Positions 1 to 11,351 are shown, counted from the stretch's first letter. The stretch is 64,000 bases of DNA from CAVQBP01 sp963723205 (GCA_963723205.1 CAVRQC010000033.1:310001-374000), one strand, 5' to 3'. Notes: generated by a model from the letters alone, not told the origin. Translations and numbers: made by a program.

Positions 1-3
1 TAA

Positions 4-1825
4 TTACTTATACAAAAAATACTTCTTGGAAAATTCCCTGAACTCTGAAGCCTCTTTCTCAAAAAATGACTTTAAAGTTTTAACTTCAAAATTTCCGTTA
101 ATCATTTTCCTGACTTTACTTGTGCCAATGACATTATCAAACATTCTAAACCTGCTTTTATTTTCATCTTTAAAAGAGATGAATCAGGATATAACTCTTT
201 TAATGCCTGAATTATATAAAATTGTATCTGCATCAACTTAACATTTTTATAATCTGTAATATGAGTTTCTACTCCGCGAAGATTTTCACGTTTTCCGAAA
301 CCGTAAAAAGGTTTGTAAGAAATTGGTCGAAAAATAACTCCTTCCAAATCATAACTATTCATTTTATCCGCAAGTTTTCTTGAATCAATCCAATCAGCGG
401 CAAATGTACGGAAGGGAAGAGTATACCCAATCCCTATTGATATTGAATTCAATTCACCTACAATACCTGAAGAGACATAATAAAAAGGCGAGCTCATATC
501 CGGTATATGAGGAGAAGTAGGCACCCACGGTAATCCCGTATCCATAAATGTCATTTCCCTGTTCCAACCTTCCATTTTAACAACAGTTAACTTGCATTTA
601 ATTCCTCCCTGCAGCATTCCTTCATCATTTATCAGTGTTGCAAGTTCACCGCAGGTTAAACCATACACATAAGGAATTTTGTACATACTCACAAATGTAA
701 AATGACCATCTTCAACAAGTCCGCCTTCAACCCTGCAGCCGTCTAAAGGATCCGGTCTGTCAAGTATTACGACTTCAATATTATTTTCAGCAGCGGCCTG
801 CATTATTAGTCCCATCGTGCTTATATATGTGTAAACCTGCACCCGATGTCCTGGATATCATAAACCAGTACATCAATATTCTTCAGCATATTTGAATCAG
901 GTCTGCGGGTCTTACCGTATAAAGAATAGACCGGGAGTTTTGTATATTCGTCGGTATAAGATTCAACATAATCACCAGCAACGAAATTTCCTCTGACGCC
1001 GTGTTCCGGTCCGAAAAGTGCAATAAGATTAACATTCGGTGATTCATTTAAAATATCAATAGTTGATTTCAATTTGCTGTCAACACCGGTAGGATTTGTA
1101 ACAAGTCCAACCCTTTTGCCTTTTAAAATGTCGAAATTTCTTTCTCTTAAAACTTCAATCCCTGTCTTTACTACCGGACCTTTTCTGAATAGTTCATCAT
1201 GATTAATTTTCGATCCTGCAAGCTTCTGAGCTACAAGTTTTTGAATTGTGTTATCCCTGATAAATCTGTAGAAATCTTCTCCCGGGCATAATGTTGAGGC
1301 ATAATCTTTATGTCCTTTAATATTGTTTATGGATACATTATATTTTTTTACCAGAAAGCTTGTTAAGTCAACAACAGCTTTTAGTTCTTTTTTGTTGAAT
1401 TTTTGAATTTCATAATTGCCCAATACACAAATAAGTGCATGACCGCGAACATCATAATCAGTATTTGTATCCCCGGGATATTTTAAAGGACGAGCTTCGT
1501 AAACATTTCCTTCCAAATCAATAATGTAATGATACGGAATATCCATCCAGCCTTTTTCTGTTCTGCTCCATGACTGCAGGTTTTTCAGGTAATCAATAAC
1601 ATTCTTACCTTCAGGGAAAAATTCACCGCTATGATGCAGAGTAATTTTTGTAATGGTTTGTTCGGGCAAAGTCTTTTCTCCCGGTTTCCATCCCCATTCT
1701 TCCCTGGTAATAACTTTTAAATCAGATGGATATTTAATATCTGATGTATTTGTTTCATATTTACTGGCTGAGCATCCGTATAGGGACAAAAAAATTAATA
1801 AGAAAATAGTTTTAAGATATTTCAA
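4..1825 (-). pseudogene. Frameshifted amidase_2 (PGRP-like) - NamZ (DUF1343 exo-muramidase) fusion lipoprotein
   Basis: The protein starts with a lipoprotein signal ending at Cys18 (LYGC). A PGRP/amidase_2 domain covers about residues 38-190, with zinc-ligand candidates in the His64-His65 pair, His172 and Cys180 (LHHSG, GHKDYASTLCPG). From about residue 215 a DUF1343/NamZ domain follows (GLVTNPTGVD, FGPEHGVRG, VYTYISTMGL, LDRPDPL). NamZ proteins remove MurNAc from non-reducing ends of peptide-free glycan, and the amidase would strip the stem peptides, so the fusion makes biochemical sense. Two frameshifts break it. At the A-run 833-835 one base is missing; restoring it joins GCRF to YTYISTMG. 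Near 186 another base is missing; after it the family-like C-terminus (FRMFDNVIGTSKVRKM ... FLYK) reads to the stop at 4-6. The gene is divergent from the serine hydrolase at 2009. Domain calls are firm. Whether it is a real pseudogene or an assembly error cannot be told here. Confidence 0.85.
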
Positions 1826-2008
1826 TTTTATAACCCAGAATTAATACAGAAAATAATTATTGAAGTTTGCTTTTAAGATGATAAGAAAAAGTTAATCGCA
1901 TCTTAAATATAACAATTAGAATATTATCAAAAATTAAATGACCGCCAAAAGTTTTTAATGCTGTTTATTTTTAATAATTTTGAATAAATATAATCGGGTA
2001 TATATGTA

Positions 2009-3230
2009 ATGAAAATTAAAAAACAAGTTAATATTTCTATTTTAATTCTGCTGGCCTTATTCATTATTTCCCAAACTGTTCAGAGTTGTTCACCACCGCA
2101 GCATTCTTAAAAAACAATTCGGAAGTTTCATCACAATCGTTAATTTCCCCGAATGTTGAAAAACGATTTTATACGCTTGACAGCATAATAAATAAATCAA
2201 TAGCAGATTCTACATTTCCCGGAGCAGTAATATTAGTACCAGAAGGACGGGAAAATTATTTATAATAAAGCTTATGGTTATTATACATACGATACTGCAT
2301 CCGGCAAAGTTTCAACTAACACGATGTACAATCTTGCATCTTTAACCAAGGTAATAGCTACAACTACTGCTGCAATGATTTGTTATGACAGGGGACTATT
2401 TAAGCTTGATGATAAAGTCTCTGAATATCTTCCTCAATTCGGGGTAAACGGGAAAGAAAATGTTACTATCAGAAATTTGCTGGTTCATGACAGCGGATTA
2501 AGACCCGATATACCTTCATATAAGGCATTCGACTCTGTAAAGAATAAAGAGCAGGGTGTAATGGATGAAATTCTTAATGATACTCTTATTTATCCAACCG
2601 GGACAGAAATGGTCTACTCCGATCTAAATTTTATTTTAATGGGTAAAATTATTGAAACAGTAACCGGAATGGCCCTGGATAAATTCTGCAACAAAAATAT
2701 TTTTGAACCGCTGGAGATGAACAGCACCAATGTTAATCCACCGCAGTCATTGATATACAGAATTGCACCGACTGAAAATGACAACTACTGGAGGCACCGC
2801 CAGATTAGAGGAACAGTACATGACGAAACTTCCCAGCTTTTAAACGGAGTTGCCGGGCATGCCGGTTTATTTTCAACTGCGGGTCGATATAGCCAGGTTG
2901 TTGCAGATGCTGCTGCAGAAGGGTGCCTATGGGAAAAAGATATATTAAAGCTTCAACAGTTGAGATGTTCGTAAAAAAACAATCGGATTTAAGTTCAAGA
3001 GCTTTAGGATGGGATACAAAATCCCTGAACATTCTACTGCCGGTGATTTTTTTAATATCATTTCGTACGGGCATACCGGATTTACAGGTACTTCGGTTTC
3101 AACAATCCAACCCGGAATTTGTTTGTTGTCTTTCTAACCAACAGGGTATATCCAACAAGAAATAATTCGAAGATCCAGGAAAGTAAGACCGGAAGTTAAT
3201 AATGCAGTTATTAAAGCAATTGAAAATTAA
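2009..3230 (+). pseudogene. Frameshifted class C-like serine hydrolase (beta-lactamase/PBP superfamily) lipoprotein
   Basis: The ATG at 2009 opens a lipoprotein-like signal (ending VQSC). The frame is lost near 2107 and again near 2250. The longest intact piece, 2324-2974, begins at the active-site block with SLTK (SxxK), then YSDLN (YxN) and GHAGLFST. The frame shifts near 2926, then near 3030 to give a GHTGFTGTS block (KTG equivalent), and again near 3140-3180, reaching a family-typical end (RVYPTRNN, PEVNNAVIKAIEN) at the stop 3228-3230. All three catalytic motifs of the S12/class C fold survive in order. In this setting a D,D-peptidase or muropeptide esterase-like role is more likely than drug resistance, but the substrate is unknown. 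It converges on the class A-like gene at 3260, leaving only 29 bp between them. Confidence 0.75.
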
Positions 3231-3259
3231 TCAGAATAATTATAGAGCAGGTTAATTTT

Positions 3260-4191
3260 TTATTTAATCCTTTCTTTCATTAGCTGATAAACTTTTTCAG
3301 AAAGTATCTTCATTTTGGGAGAAACAATATCTTCCGTAACCGGAGTAAATAAAGCTATTACATATTTCACTTTGCCGTTATCAACAATTCCAACATCATT
3401 AGTATAAATACTCCACCATCCCGTTTTATGATAAAACATAACATTTTTCCGTAAGCCTTCTGAAAGCTTAGATGTATCCAACTGCCGTCCGAGCAATGAC
3501 TTCATCTGCATATTACCCATGGATTAACCAATTCATTTTTATAAATCCTGTACATAAAATCTGCTGCATGAATGCACATGTTTCATGCCTCTGATTGTTT
3601 CATCTCCCGGGTCCTCATATTTCCGTTTCAAGAATTTTCGTGTTACTTCACTCCCGCTCCATCCTAAGTCATCAATCATCTTATTTATTTCCGGACGCGT
3701 TGCTTTGTCAATTAAACAATTTGCAGCAGAATTATCACTTCGTGTTATCATTAATCCAGAAGGTAATTTCTAGTAACAGTATCATTATCTCTTAATAGAG
3801 GCCGCGATCATTTTCCATTTGTTTCAATATATCAGCATCGTTCGGCGATTACCTCCAAATTTCTTGTATAAAGAAAATCCTCCTTCACTAATTTGTTTTG
3901 AAGTGAATGTCGCAACATACATTTTGTAAACGCTCGCCGGATAAATGAAATTATCAAAATTTATCCGCCCATTCAGCAGGATTTAAATTCAAATCAATAA
4001 CTGCAAAAGATATTTGCTCAATTCCGTCTTCGCCTGCATCATAATTACTGTCAGCCCGACACTTTTGACAATTGAAAGAAGTGAATCGGAAATTGAATTA
4101 TCAATTTTATAATAATCCGGTACTTTTATCTTTTCTGTTGCGGATATATTAGAGTAAATGCAGAAAATAAAAATACAATGATGGTTTTCAA
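3260..4191 (-). pseudogene. Frameshifted class A beta-lactamase-like serine hydrolase
   Basis: Read on the minus strand from a probable TTG (or damaged ATG) near 4191, the sequence gives a short hydrophobic leader. The class A motifs then appear in different frames: PASVYKM (SxxK), RSDNSAANCLID (SDN) and YHKTGWW (KTG), ending at 3260. At least five single-base indels are needed to join the pieces; no substitution-type stop is required. The order of motifs and spacing match the class A-like beta-lactamase2 family (PF13354), which includes many non-resistance peptidoglycan-associated hydrolases. It lies 102 bp downstream of the NlpC/P60 gene on the same strand, so it is probably part of the same muropeptide operon. 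Function beyond penicillin-recognising serine hydrolase is not established. Confidence 0.7.
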
Positions 4192-4293
4192 TTTAATAAG
4201 TCTCTTGGTTTTGATAAGTAAAAATGATAGAAAATACTAGCTGAAGTTACAACCGAATACGGTCTTTATTTCTCCATATTGTAAAACTTGTTT

Positions 4294-5505
4294 TTAGAAA
4301 TAGTAACAACACCCTTTCAGCCCAATCGAATTTAAAATTCTTTTTGCACAGACAAAAGAGTCATCCCTGTAAGCACTGTAGTTTGGTTTATCCTTAGAAA
4401 AGCTGTTTATTCTTATTTTTCCTGCGGCGTTAATAAAATCCCCGTCGCCATATAAATTGCCACATGTGTAATTTTTTGTTTTGTAGTATCATTACCTTTC
4501 TTACCGAAGAAAAGAAAAAATATCCCGGTTTAAGGTTTTCCAGCTTATCTTTCGTGTTAATTGATTCTCCTATATTTACTTGTTGAGATGCATCTCTTGG
4601 CAGTACAATGCCGTTAAGAAAGAAAACAGTTTTCGTAAAACCGCTGCAGTCCATTCCTTTTACAGATGTTCCTCCCCATAGGTAAGGTATTTCCATAAAT
4701 GTTCTGGCGGTTTTAATAATGTTTTCAGCAGTTGGATCGGCTTCATTAAGCCATTCTTTAAAAGGTTTGCAATCTTCTGATTTAATAAAAGCAATTGTTC
4801 CATCAGGATAAAGCCCTTTACAGAAACCGTTTTCTTCACCGGAATATTTCAGAATATCTCCTATTTCGATATCCGTAACTCTTCCGGAATTTATATCGGG
4901 CTTTGAATATGTGAAAGCAAAATCTTTTGTATAAATAATTTTATCCGATTTATTCCAGGCAGATAAGCTGTCAAAATTGACGCTGTAATTCCGTCATTCT
5001 CTATCCATGAAATATATTGATCGGGTGTTTGAACAAGGTACCAGCCTTTTTTCTTTTTCAAAATTTTTATCGGTGTTCCAAGCAATGCCTGCGATGCCAT
5101 CTCTGCCTGATTTTCCGGTTTTGTCCTGAGATTAGCGACCAGAAAGTTTAATTATTCCGTAAATATCTTTTCCAGTTCAGAATCAGGAAGAATTTTAATT
5201 TGATCAATTGCATTGAAATTATCTAATTTTTGCATCAATTCTTCTTTTGCGGAAGCAAAGTTTGTTCGCCCTTCAGGATATAATTATCCCCTTCCTGCTC
5301 CGCATTTATTTTGAAAATTGCTGTCCGGCTGTCGGGGGCATACTTATATTCTAATTCGTTGATCACAGATTTGATTCTTTCCATGTCATTTTCTTCCTGT
5401 GCAAAAAAAGAGAGATGCAATTAAGCTTACAAGTAAAATTACAATACTTATGCTTTGTAATCTAATAAATAATCCCGGGTGATTATTGACTTTTTTCAGA
5501 TTCAT
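4294..5505 (-). pseudogene. Frameshifted NlpC/P60 peptidase with SH3 domains, YkfC-like (gamma-D-Glu amino-acid endopeptidase)
   Basis: The ATG at 5505-5503 starts a hydrophobic N-terminus. After an insertion in the seven-base A-run at 5403-5409 the frame reaches FAQEENDMER. A bacterial dipeptidyl-peptidase SH3-type segment follows (QALLGTPIKILKKKKGWYLVQTPDQYISW, at 4970-5100). The catalytic NlpC/P60 part is at 4430-4700, with the nucleophile in MDCSGFTK and the His in an ITHVAIYM segment that is split by another shift near 4480. The last segment ends LKGCCYYF at the stop 4294-4296. YkfC-type enzymes cleave L-Ala-gamma-D-Glu from the next stem residue; the resulting dipeptide is the substrate of the epimerase at 22749-23894. 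Its start codon overlaps the end of the transglutaminase gene by 23 bp, indicating translational coupling. At least five indels interrupt it. Confidence 0.78.
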
Positions 5506-6913
5506 ATTCTACCTTCATATCGTAATTCCACTTATCGAAATAAAGATTCCCTCCGCGCCATTCTAATTCACCTCTTTGAAAATCTACTGTTTCACTTCTG
5601 GGAAAAATTTTATCCGGAAATAACGGGGAAGAAAAATATCGTTAATTATTAAATGGTGTGCATCTGTATTACCTAAGAAGAAATATTTTTCATCACTATT
5701 TGAAAAATTCTGTACTGCAAGGAAGGATCAACCGGTACCCAGCCGTAACCTTCGAGGTATATCTCTGTCCAGTCGTGCAGGTGGACAAACCTGGATGCAG
5801 CATCCACCCGCTCTGCCATTTTGCCGGAATGCCGTTGTACCTGCAGAGCGTAATAAAAAGTAAAGATTTAATTCCGCAGTATTTCTTTCTTTTATGCAGT
5901 AATCGCTAATGTTGTCAATTGTGGAATACTATCTTGCGCCCGCCCACGGGATGTTGCTGCTGATCCATTCAAAAATTTTTTTAGCGGCTATGTATGGATT
6001 ATCTTTCATTTCCGACAATTTTTTGTGAAAGATCCTTTATCTCTTTTGTAAAAACTATATGGGGTTTTCTTTCAGAGGTATATATTTTTTATTCATCGGA
6101 TTCTTTTTTGTATGGAAGAATTTTACCGGGATCTATATTAAATAATCAAGATAATTAGTAACCTCTAATGAAATATTAAACTCAGTCGGTTCATTCTATT
6201 GTGCAGTCTTTTCAAAATAAATAGTCCTTTGAGGATTTTCATTTCCGGCGATTACATACTCATTACTATTTACATGCAGAAGCTTAATATCAGTCTGCCT
6301 TTGATGTCCTTCCCTTGGAAATGGAAGCCAGCAGCGGATAATTTCTCCGTCGGGAACCGCATTTGGTTTTACAGTAACGGTATAGTCTAATTTATGGGTT
6401 ACTTTTTTTACTAAATTTTTATTTAGTTCTTTCGACTCTTTTACAGCTTCGGGAATAAATCTTAAGAATATCAATATGTCCCCTTACAGACTTTCCCATC
6501 AATCTTTTCTTTCTGCTTTTTTGCTTCTTCGTTTACTCTGAATAAATTTGCAGCAGCGCGGTTGAAATAATATTTCTTTCCGTCAATCATCTTATATTCG
6601 AGCGAGCCGTCCTTTTCCCACTTCTCAAGATCCTTTTCATCAGCATTGGGATAATAACTCCTTACATATTCCAGTATATCTTTTGAAGATTTTGAGAAAA
6701 TCCAGTCTTATTCTGTTTAGCTTATCTTTCTGAAAACTAAGTTCATATTTTTCAGCAGAAGATAATCCTTTTTGTTTATTCTTTCATCAATCATAGTTCC
6801 GGCTTTTTTGAAATTGCCTGCTTCTATTTCTTTGTTTATGTCCGGATATTTTGCTTCTGGGAGACTATTACTGCTGTAAAGCATACAAAAAACATAAGGA
6901 AAGTATTTTTCAT
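5483..6913 (-). pseudogene. Frameshifted secreted transglutaminase-like protein
   Basis: Minus-strand reading starts at ATG 6913-6911 with a hydrophobic leader. Recognisable parts are the 6196-6474 piece (a beta-rich domain before the core), a WISSNIPWAGAR segment near 5940-5990, and the core (NGIPAKWQSG, then HDW-like residues) near 5690-5840. A C-terminal beta domain ends WNYDMKVEYESEKSQ at the stop 5485-5483. The pieces lie in different frames, so five or more indels are present. The transglutaminase-like fold uses a Cys-His-Asp triad and often acts as a peptidase; here a cell-wall peptide substrate is inferred from the neighbours only. The 23-bp overlap with the NlpC/P60 start supports co-translation. 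Confidence 0.65.
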
Positions 6914-7098
6914 TTAAATTTTGGAATAAAAATTAAGTTACAGATTAATTAATACGATATAGGTTAATACTGTAAATTACAGGATTGATATTATTCATCA
7001 TCTCTTACTTTAAATAAAATTATGAAAAATATTCTTAAAGAGAAATAAACTCCGGAAAACTTCAAAGAAAATTATTGAAGAAGAATATTGGTAAATAC

Positions 7099-9616
7099 TT
7101 ATTTCAGCAGAACCATCTTCTTTACTGGTGGAAAAATTATTTCCAATTAAGGTCTAAATATCTAAGTTGCCGCTTGAAATGTCATAACCGTTTCCTGTAT
7201 TAGATGAAAAAGTAATTGTATAATACCCGGCATTCATATCTTCAGTTAATCAAGGTTGCTACTTTTTGTCCGAGCAGATTAAAAACTTCAAGTTTAACAA
7301 ATCCTGCTTTAGGAATTCCCACTTTTATCTTTGTAGACGGATTAAACGGGTTAGGATAATTCTGTCCCAATATATAATCTGATGGAAGTTTAGAACCGGC
7401 AATATCTTCAACACCAACTGTTGTTTTATTTACAATCCTAAAATAATTAAAATATATCTCGCCAATAGATTTATTTCCCGGCTTATATGTCAATTGAAAG
7501 CTGTCAAATTTAAATGGTTATCAAGTCCACCATCGCCAAACCAGGAACCTGTTCCATTGTTCCGTGAAATCCCAGTTCACTAGTTTCCAGCCCAGCCAGT
7601 TAATTGTATACCAGGGACTAACTTCTACAGCGTTTGTACTATCTCTTACAGCAAATCTGAAATTATTTCCGCTTCCATCCCCGAATAAATAGACCTGCAA
7701 AATATTTACTGCTTGTGAAACCTGGTGTTGATGGAGAATAGTATTCTCTGATGAGCCAGCCGACTGATGTTGTATCCCACTCGTAATTAAGTTTCATCGA
7801 TTTCAAATCCGCCAAAAATTGAATTAAAATAATTAGATTCACTTGAAACACCTGTTTGTTCGGAGATAATTCCATTTGTGCTCCCGCTACCTGTTGAGGA
7901 ACCACCAATTATCAATTCCGTTTTCAAAATTATCCACATTATCAGCTGAGGTATATTTTATATTTCCTGTTTTAAAACTAAATGTATATTGATCTGCCGC
8001 TACATTTCCGTAATCATCTTTATATCCTCCATCAAGAGTAAAAGTATAAGTCTCATTTTCAGCAAGCGGGGTAGAAGGAAATAAATTTAATTTATTGTCT
8101 TCCTGTTAAAAACGTAATGTTTGTATACTCCTGTTACATATGATTGATCTGAGTCTTTTATCACTTTAACTTTTCCGGATAATGAAGAATTGTTAACTTC
8201 TTCATTAAAGCTTAAACTTATGACCGGCTGCAATTCTACTTCGGTTTGATCTTTTGCAGGATAGTTATCAACAATTACCGGCGGCAGATAATCAGGAACG
8301 CTGGTTCTGAAATTTAAAATAAAATCATCACCGCCCGCACCGTTTCCGTCTCCGTCAAATTGGTGTCCGTATTTATCCTTTGCATTTCCCGAAATAGTAA
8401 GCTGATAATTAGTATTAAAGCTGAAGTTTGAAGTTCTTATAGACAACCTTTTATCTCCATCGGACCAGATAAAAACAGCAGAATCATTGGGCGATATAAC
8501 CAATGTGGATTCGACTGAAGCTTTATCCATCGGTCTGCTGAAAATAATTCCTACATTATCTACTCCGGGATACAGGCTGTCATTTTGAACAGGAGAAACC
8601 GAAGTGACATAAGGAGGAGTTTTTGAAATCATCCGGATATCTTTAAAAGTAAAAAAAGTATCTTCAATTGTAACGTTATCAATATATGGTTCATGCCCGT
8701 CTGCATTAACTGTTATCGGTAGCGTTCCCGACGGAAGATCTTCGAAAAAATAAAAACCATTATGCAACTGTGCAGGATCATTTGAATATAAATGAAATAA
8801 CGATTCATAAGTATCTGTTGTATCGGTTTGCCCGTTCATAGAAACAATAGCTCCATTTATCGGCTGACCTGATTCAATATCAGAAATTATTCCGGTTGTA
8901 ATTCCAACAAATGGTCTATTAATATCAAAGAATTTCAGAAATGACCAGAAAAACGTATATGCTTCAAGTCTTTTCCACTTATCATTCATATTGCGCTGGT
9001 TTTGAGTAGGATTTGTATGAAAACCGGCTTCACTTAATTCAGAAGCCATATCAGATTCCCTGTTAACGTGAAGATAAGGAACAAACCTGGAAGTATTATC
9101 AGGAAATCCTTCGTAGAATGTTCGATCTGCATAATTTCCCCGGGTAGAAATTCTCATACCGCGTGTAAGTATGTCGACGATGATATCGCTCATTTCTTTG
9201 CCGCCGTTGGGTATCTTTTCTATAGTCTGGCCATTTTCTCTCCATCCGCCATACAATAAAAGGGTGCTGTTTGAAGAAGGAGAGCCGGCATCGCTATGAA
9301 TTGAATGATACCATGCAGCCCCGACAGTATTTGCATAATCGGTTCTTTGCGTTAAAGAAACCACTTCCTGGTCATCAGTCCGGCTCATATAAACAGTACC
9401 GATATCTGTTTTTGACAGGAGAAGATCTCTTAAGTTCAGCGCAACACCTAAATTTTTGTCAGCTTCGGAATAGCCGTAAATTCCTACGTTTTCATGCTGG
9501 CTGTGACCCGGATCTAAAAATATATTCCAGTCAGATAATCCCGTTACCTGAGCTTTAGAATGGTTGGGAAAAAAAATAATTAGTAATGCAAAAAAAAGAA
9601 TGTAAAAAAATTTCAT
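7099..9616 (-). pseudogene. Frameshifted T9SS-tagged N-acetylmuramoyl-L-alanine amidase (amidase_3) with Ig-like domains
   Basis: The first 509 codons (9616-8087) are intact. They hold a signal peptide (cleavage after SKAQ) and an amidase_3 catalytic domain at about residues 28-215, with zinc/catalytic residues His38 (LDPGHS), Glu51, His107 (SIHSD) and Glu196 (SEAGFHTNP). A carboxypeptidase-regulatory-like beta domain and two Big_5-type Ig domains follow (about 235-500). The frame is then lost near 8087-8095 and shifts several more times. Later pieces include a carbohydrate-binding-like segment (7663-7908) and the T9SS sorting domain (GQNYPNPFNPSTKI ... LLGQKVATL at 7242-7493), ending MVLLK at the stop 7099-7101. 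This would be a cell-surface or secreted amidase cleaving MurNAc-L-Ala bonds. The catalytic half looks fully functional; loss of frame would remove the export tag. Confidence 0.82.
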
Positions 9617-9698
9617 TAATTACTTTCCGGAAATAGTTTGTATCTCTGTTTCAATAATTTATTAATAATTGTAAATGCTTATACAGTTTAATCACCAA

Positions 9699-10649
9699 TC
9701 ATGGTGCATTCATAATATATATTGTACCTCCATTCAGAATATCAAAAGCAATCTTTTTCCCGTCCGGTGACCAGTCGGGGTTCATTTCAATTTGTTCGTT
9801 TGTATTTGTAAGGTTTGTTTTTTCTTTTCCGTCAATTTTTATTGTATAAATATCGGATGACAAAATCCTGTCCCCGTCATCTTTTGTTATCATGTAAACG
9901 ATATGTTGATTATCCGGTGACCATCTGGGCCTGTAACCTTTTCCCAGATCAGTCAAACCCGTTCCGTTAGTATTCATTACATACATATCACCTCCGTAAA
10001 TTTCAAAAGCTACCCGGCTGCCGTCCGGTGAAGTCTGGAGGTTTAATACACGTTTGCCTTTAACCGGCTCAAATGTTTTTACTTGATGAGAAAATAAATT
10101 TTCAACTGCAATTTTATCATCTTTTATATAAATAATATTTGATGAACCGGAAGATTTTTTATCAGGCTTTGCTTCAATGCCCGAATCAAATATTTCGAGA
10201 TTATTTCTTCCGTACATATAAACTTTATTATTGCCGGGAGTAAATGAAGGCAGGCCCGGCATCATTGTCCGGTAATCTGTCAGTAAAGAAGATTTACCTG
10301 CTTTTACATCAAAGATTTTTACTGCATTGTAACGTCTCATACCCTCATATTTTGCAACCCTTGTAAGAATAGATCCGGAATCATCAGACCATTTAAACAA
10401 AAACCCGGCAGCAGTTTCATCTGTAATTTGTTTTATATTTCTGTCCTGAATATTGATTATCCGTATACCCTTATACTTGGCACTTGTAAATGCAATCATC
10501 GAACCATCAGGCGACCATACAGGAGCCATAAAATCTTCCTGGGCATTTTCAACAAGTTTTTCATACTTCGATTGGGGACTTGCTGATTCAATAAAGAAAA
10601 TTACCAGCATGAAGATAAAATAAATATTAAAACGGATTATTCTTTTCAT
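9699..10649 (-). CDS. TolB-like periplasmic beta-propeller protein (PD40/WD40-like repeats)
   Basis: This 316-residue protein has a Sec signal (hydrophobic to about residue 25, SASPQS). Repeated propeller blades carry the PD40 signature: WSPDGSMIAFTS, WSDDSG, SPDGSRVAFEIYGG, WSPDNQHIVYM and WSPDGKKIAFDIL. It resembles the C-terminal propeller of TolB but lacks the N-terminal TolB domain, so it is not TolB itself. It is the first gene of the minus-strand cell-wall cluster, 82 bp upstream of the amidase. The role is unknown; such propellers often mediate protein contacts or bind periplasmic ligands. The frame is intact, unlike its downstream neighbours. Confidence 0.8.
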   Translation of the reverse strand: MKRIIRFNIYFIFMLVIFFIESASPQSKYEKLVENAQEDFMAPVWSPDGSMIAFTSAKYKGIRIINIQDRNIKQITDETAAGFLFKWSDDSGSILTRVAKYEGMRRYNAVKIFDVKAGKSSLLTDYRTMMPGLPSFTPGNNKVYMYGRNNLEIFDSGIEAKPDKKSSGSSNIIYIKDDKIAVENLFSHQVKTFEPVKGKRVLNLQTSPDGSRVAFEIYGGDMYVMNTNGTGLTDLGKGYRPRWSPDNQHIVYMITKDDGDRILSSDIYTIKIDGKEKTNLTNTNEQIEMNPDWSPDGKKIAFDILNGGTIYIMNAP

Positions 10650-11351
10650 AATAAATTTTTACCTGGTTCAAAATAATAAATATGAGGTTTCAGCTTTAAT
10701 TAATTTAGTAGAAACAGAAAATATAAAATTTGATTGTAGAATAAAAGAGCAAATTAGTTTACTTTTTAACAAAGTGCAGTATAATGAATTCATAACAATG
10801 TTTTATATAGAGAAAAACTTCTTTAAGTTACAGTGAATTAAGAAAAGTTTTAAAAAACCGCCCAATATAACACATTAAATTAAAAAATCAATATTATTTG
10901 TTGTTGACTTAGATAAATAATTTATTTAACTTTTTTTCGGTTTTGTCGAAGAAAATTTCCTTATAGTTGAGGATTAGACTCATTATTAACAGGAGATAAT
11001 GTTTGAAGTAATTTTTACTCTTTTCTATAAAATAATTTCAAAATTTCCAATCGCAAACTGATTTATTTTCGATATAATGGTTCATGTTCAGCATAATGAA
11101 CCTTTGATAGGTATTAATATTTTTATCCAAAAGATAGAAGTAAAACAGTTGGAGGTGCAAATATAAATTGTACTGGTATGATTGTTATTAATAATTAAAT
11201 ATACCCGGAGGTATTAAACAAGTTGATTTTGCTGATCGTCTAGTAAATACTAGCCTCGCAAACTAATTCCATTAAAATTATAAGCATCTTTAATAATTGT
11301 AATTAATTAATAAAACATAAATAATATTCAACAATAATAAGGAGAAGAAAG
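10650..11351. other. Intergenic region with possible leader structures
   Basis: About 700 bp of AT-rich DNA lie between the divergent TolB-like gene and the FG-GAP gene. No credible ORF, tRNA or gene remnant is visible. Two small dyads lie on the FG-GAP side: a 7-bp stem GGTTCAT/ATGAACC at 11079-11102, and a CTAGTA-AA-TACTAG palindrome at 11240-11253. The latter is about 98 bp before the FG-GAP start codon. The region must contain both divergent promoters, but no promoter was assigned. Confidence 0.5.
11240..11253. promoter_or_regulatory. 14-bp palindrome, possible operator upstream of the FG-GAP/TonB module
   Basis: CTAGTA-AA-TACTAG is a perfect 6-bp inverted repeat around a 2-bp centre, 98 bp before the start of the FG-GAP gene. 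Symmetric dyads of this size are typical of dimeric repressors, but it is short enough to occur by chance in AT-rich DNA, and no second copy was found. Confidence 0.25.

Noticed and set aside
26..241. Plus-strand 71-residue ORF at the left edge
   Set aside because: It lies opposite the C-terminal part of the NamZ gene, which reads as a family-like sequence on the minus strand; the ORF has no ribosome site.
2009..4191. Antibiotic-resistance beta-lactamases
   Set aside because: Both proteins have serine beta-lactamase folds, but their neighbours are all cell-wall hydrolases; nothing points to drug resistance and both frames are broken.
9068..9558. Plus-strand ORFs opposite the amidase_3 gene
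   Set aside because: They are antisense shadows of a clear catalytic domain with signal peptide.
9699..10649. TolB of the Tol-Pal system
   Set aside because: It has the propeller but not the N-terminal TolB domain, and no tolQRA or pal genes are nearby.
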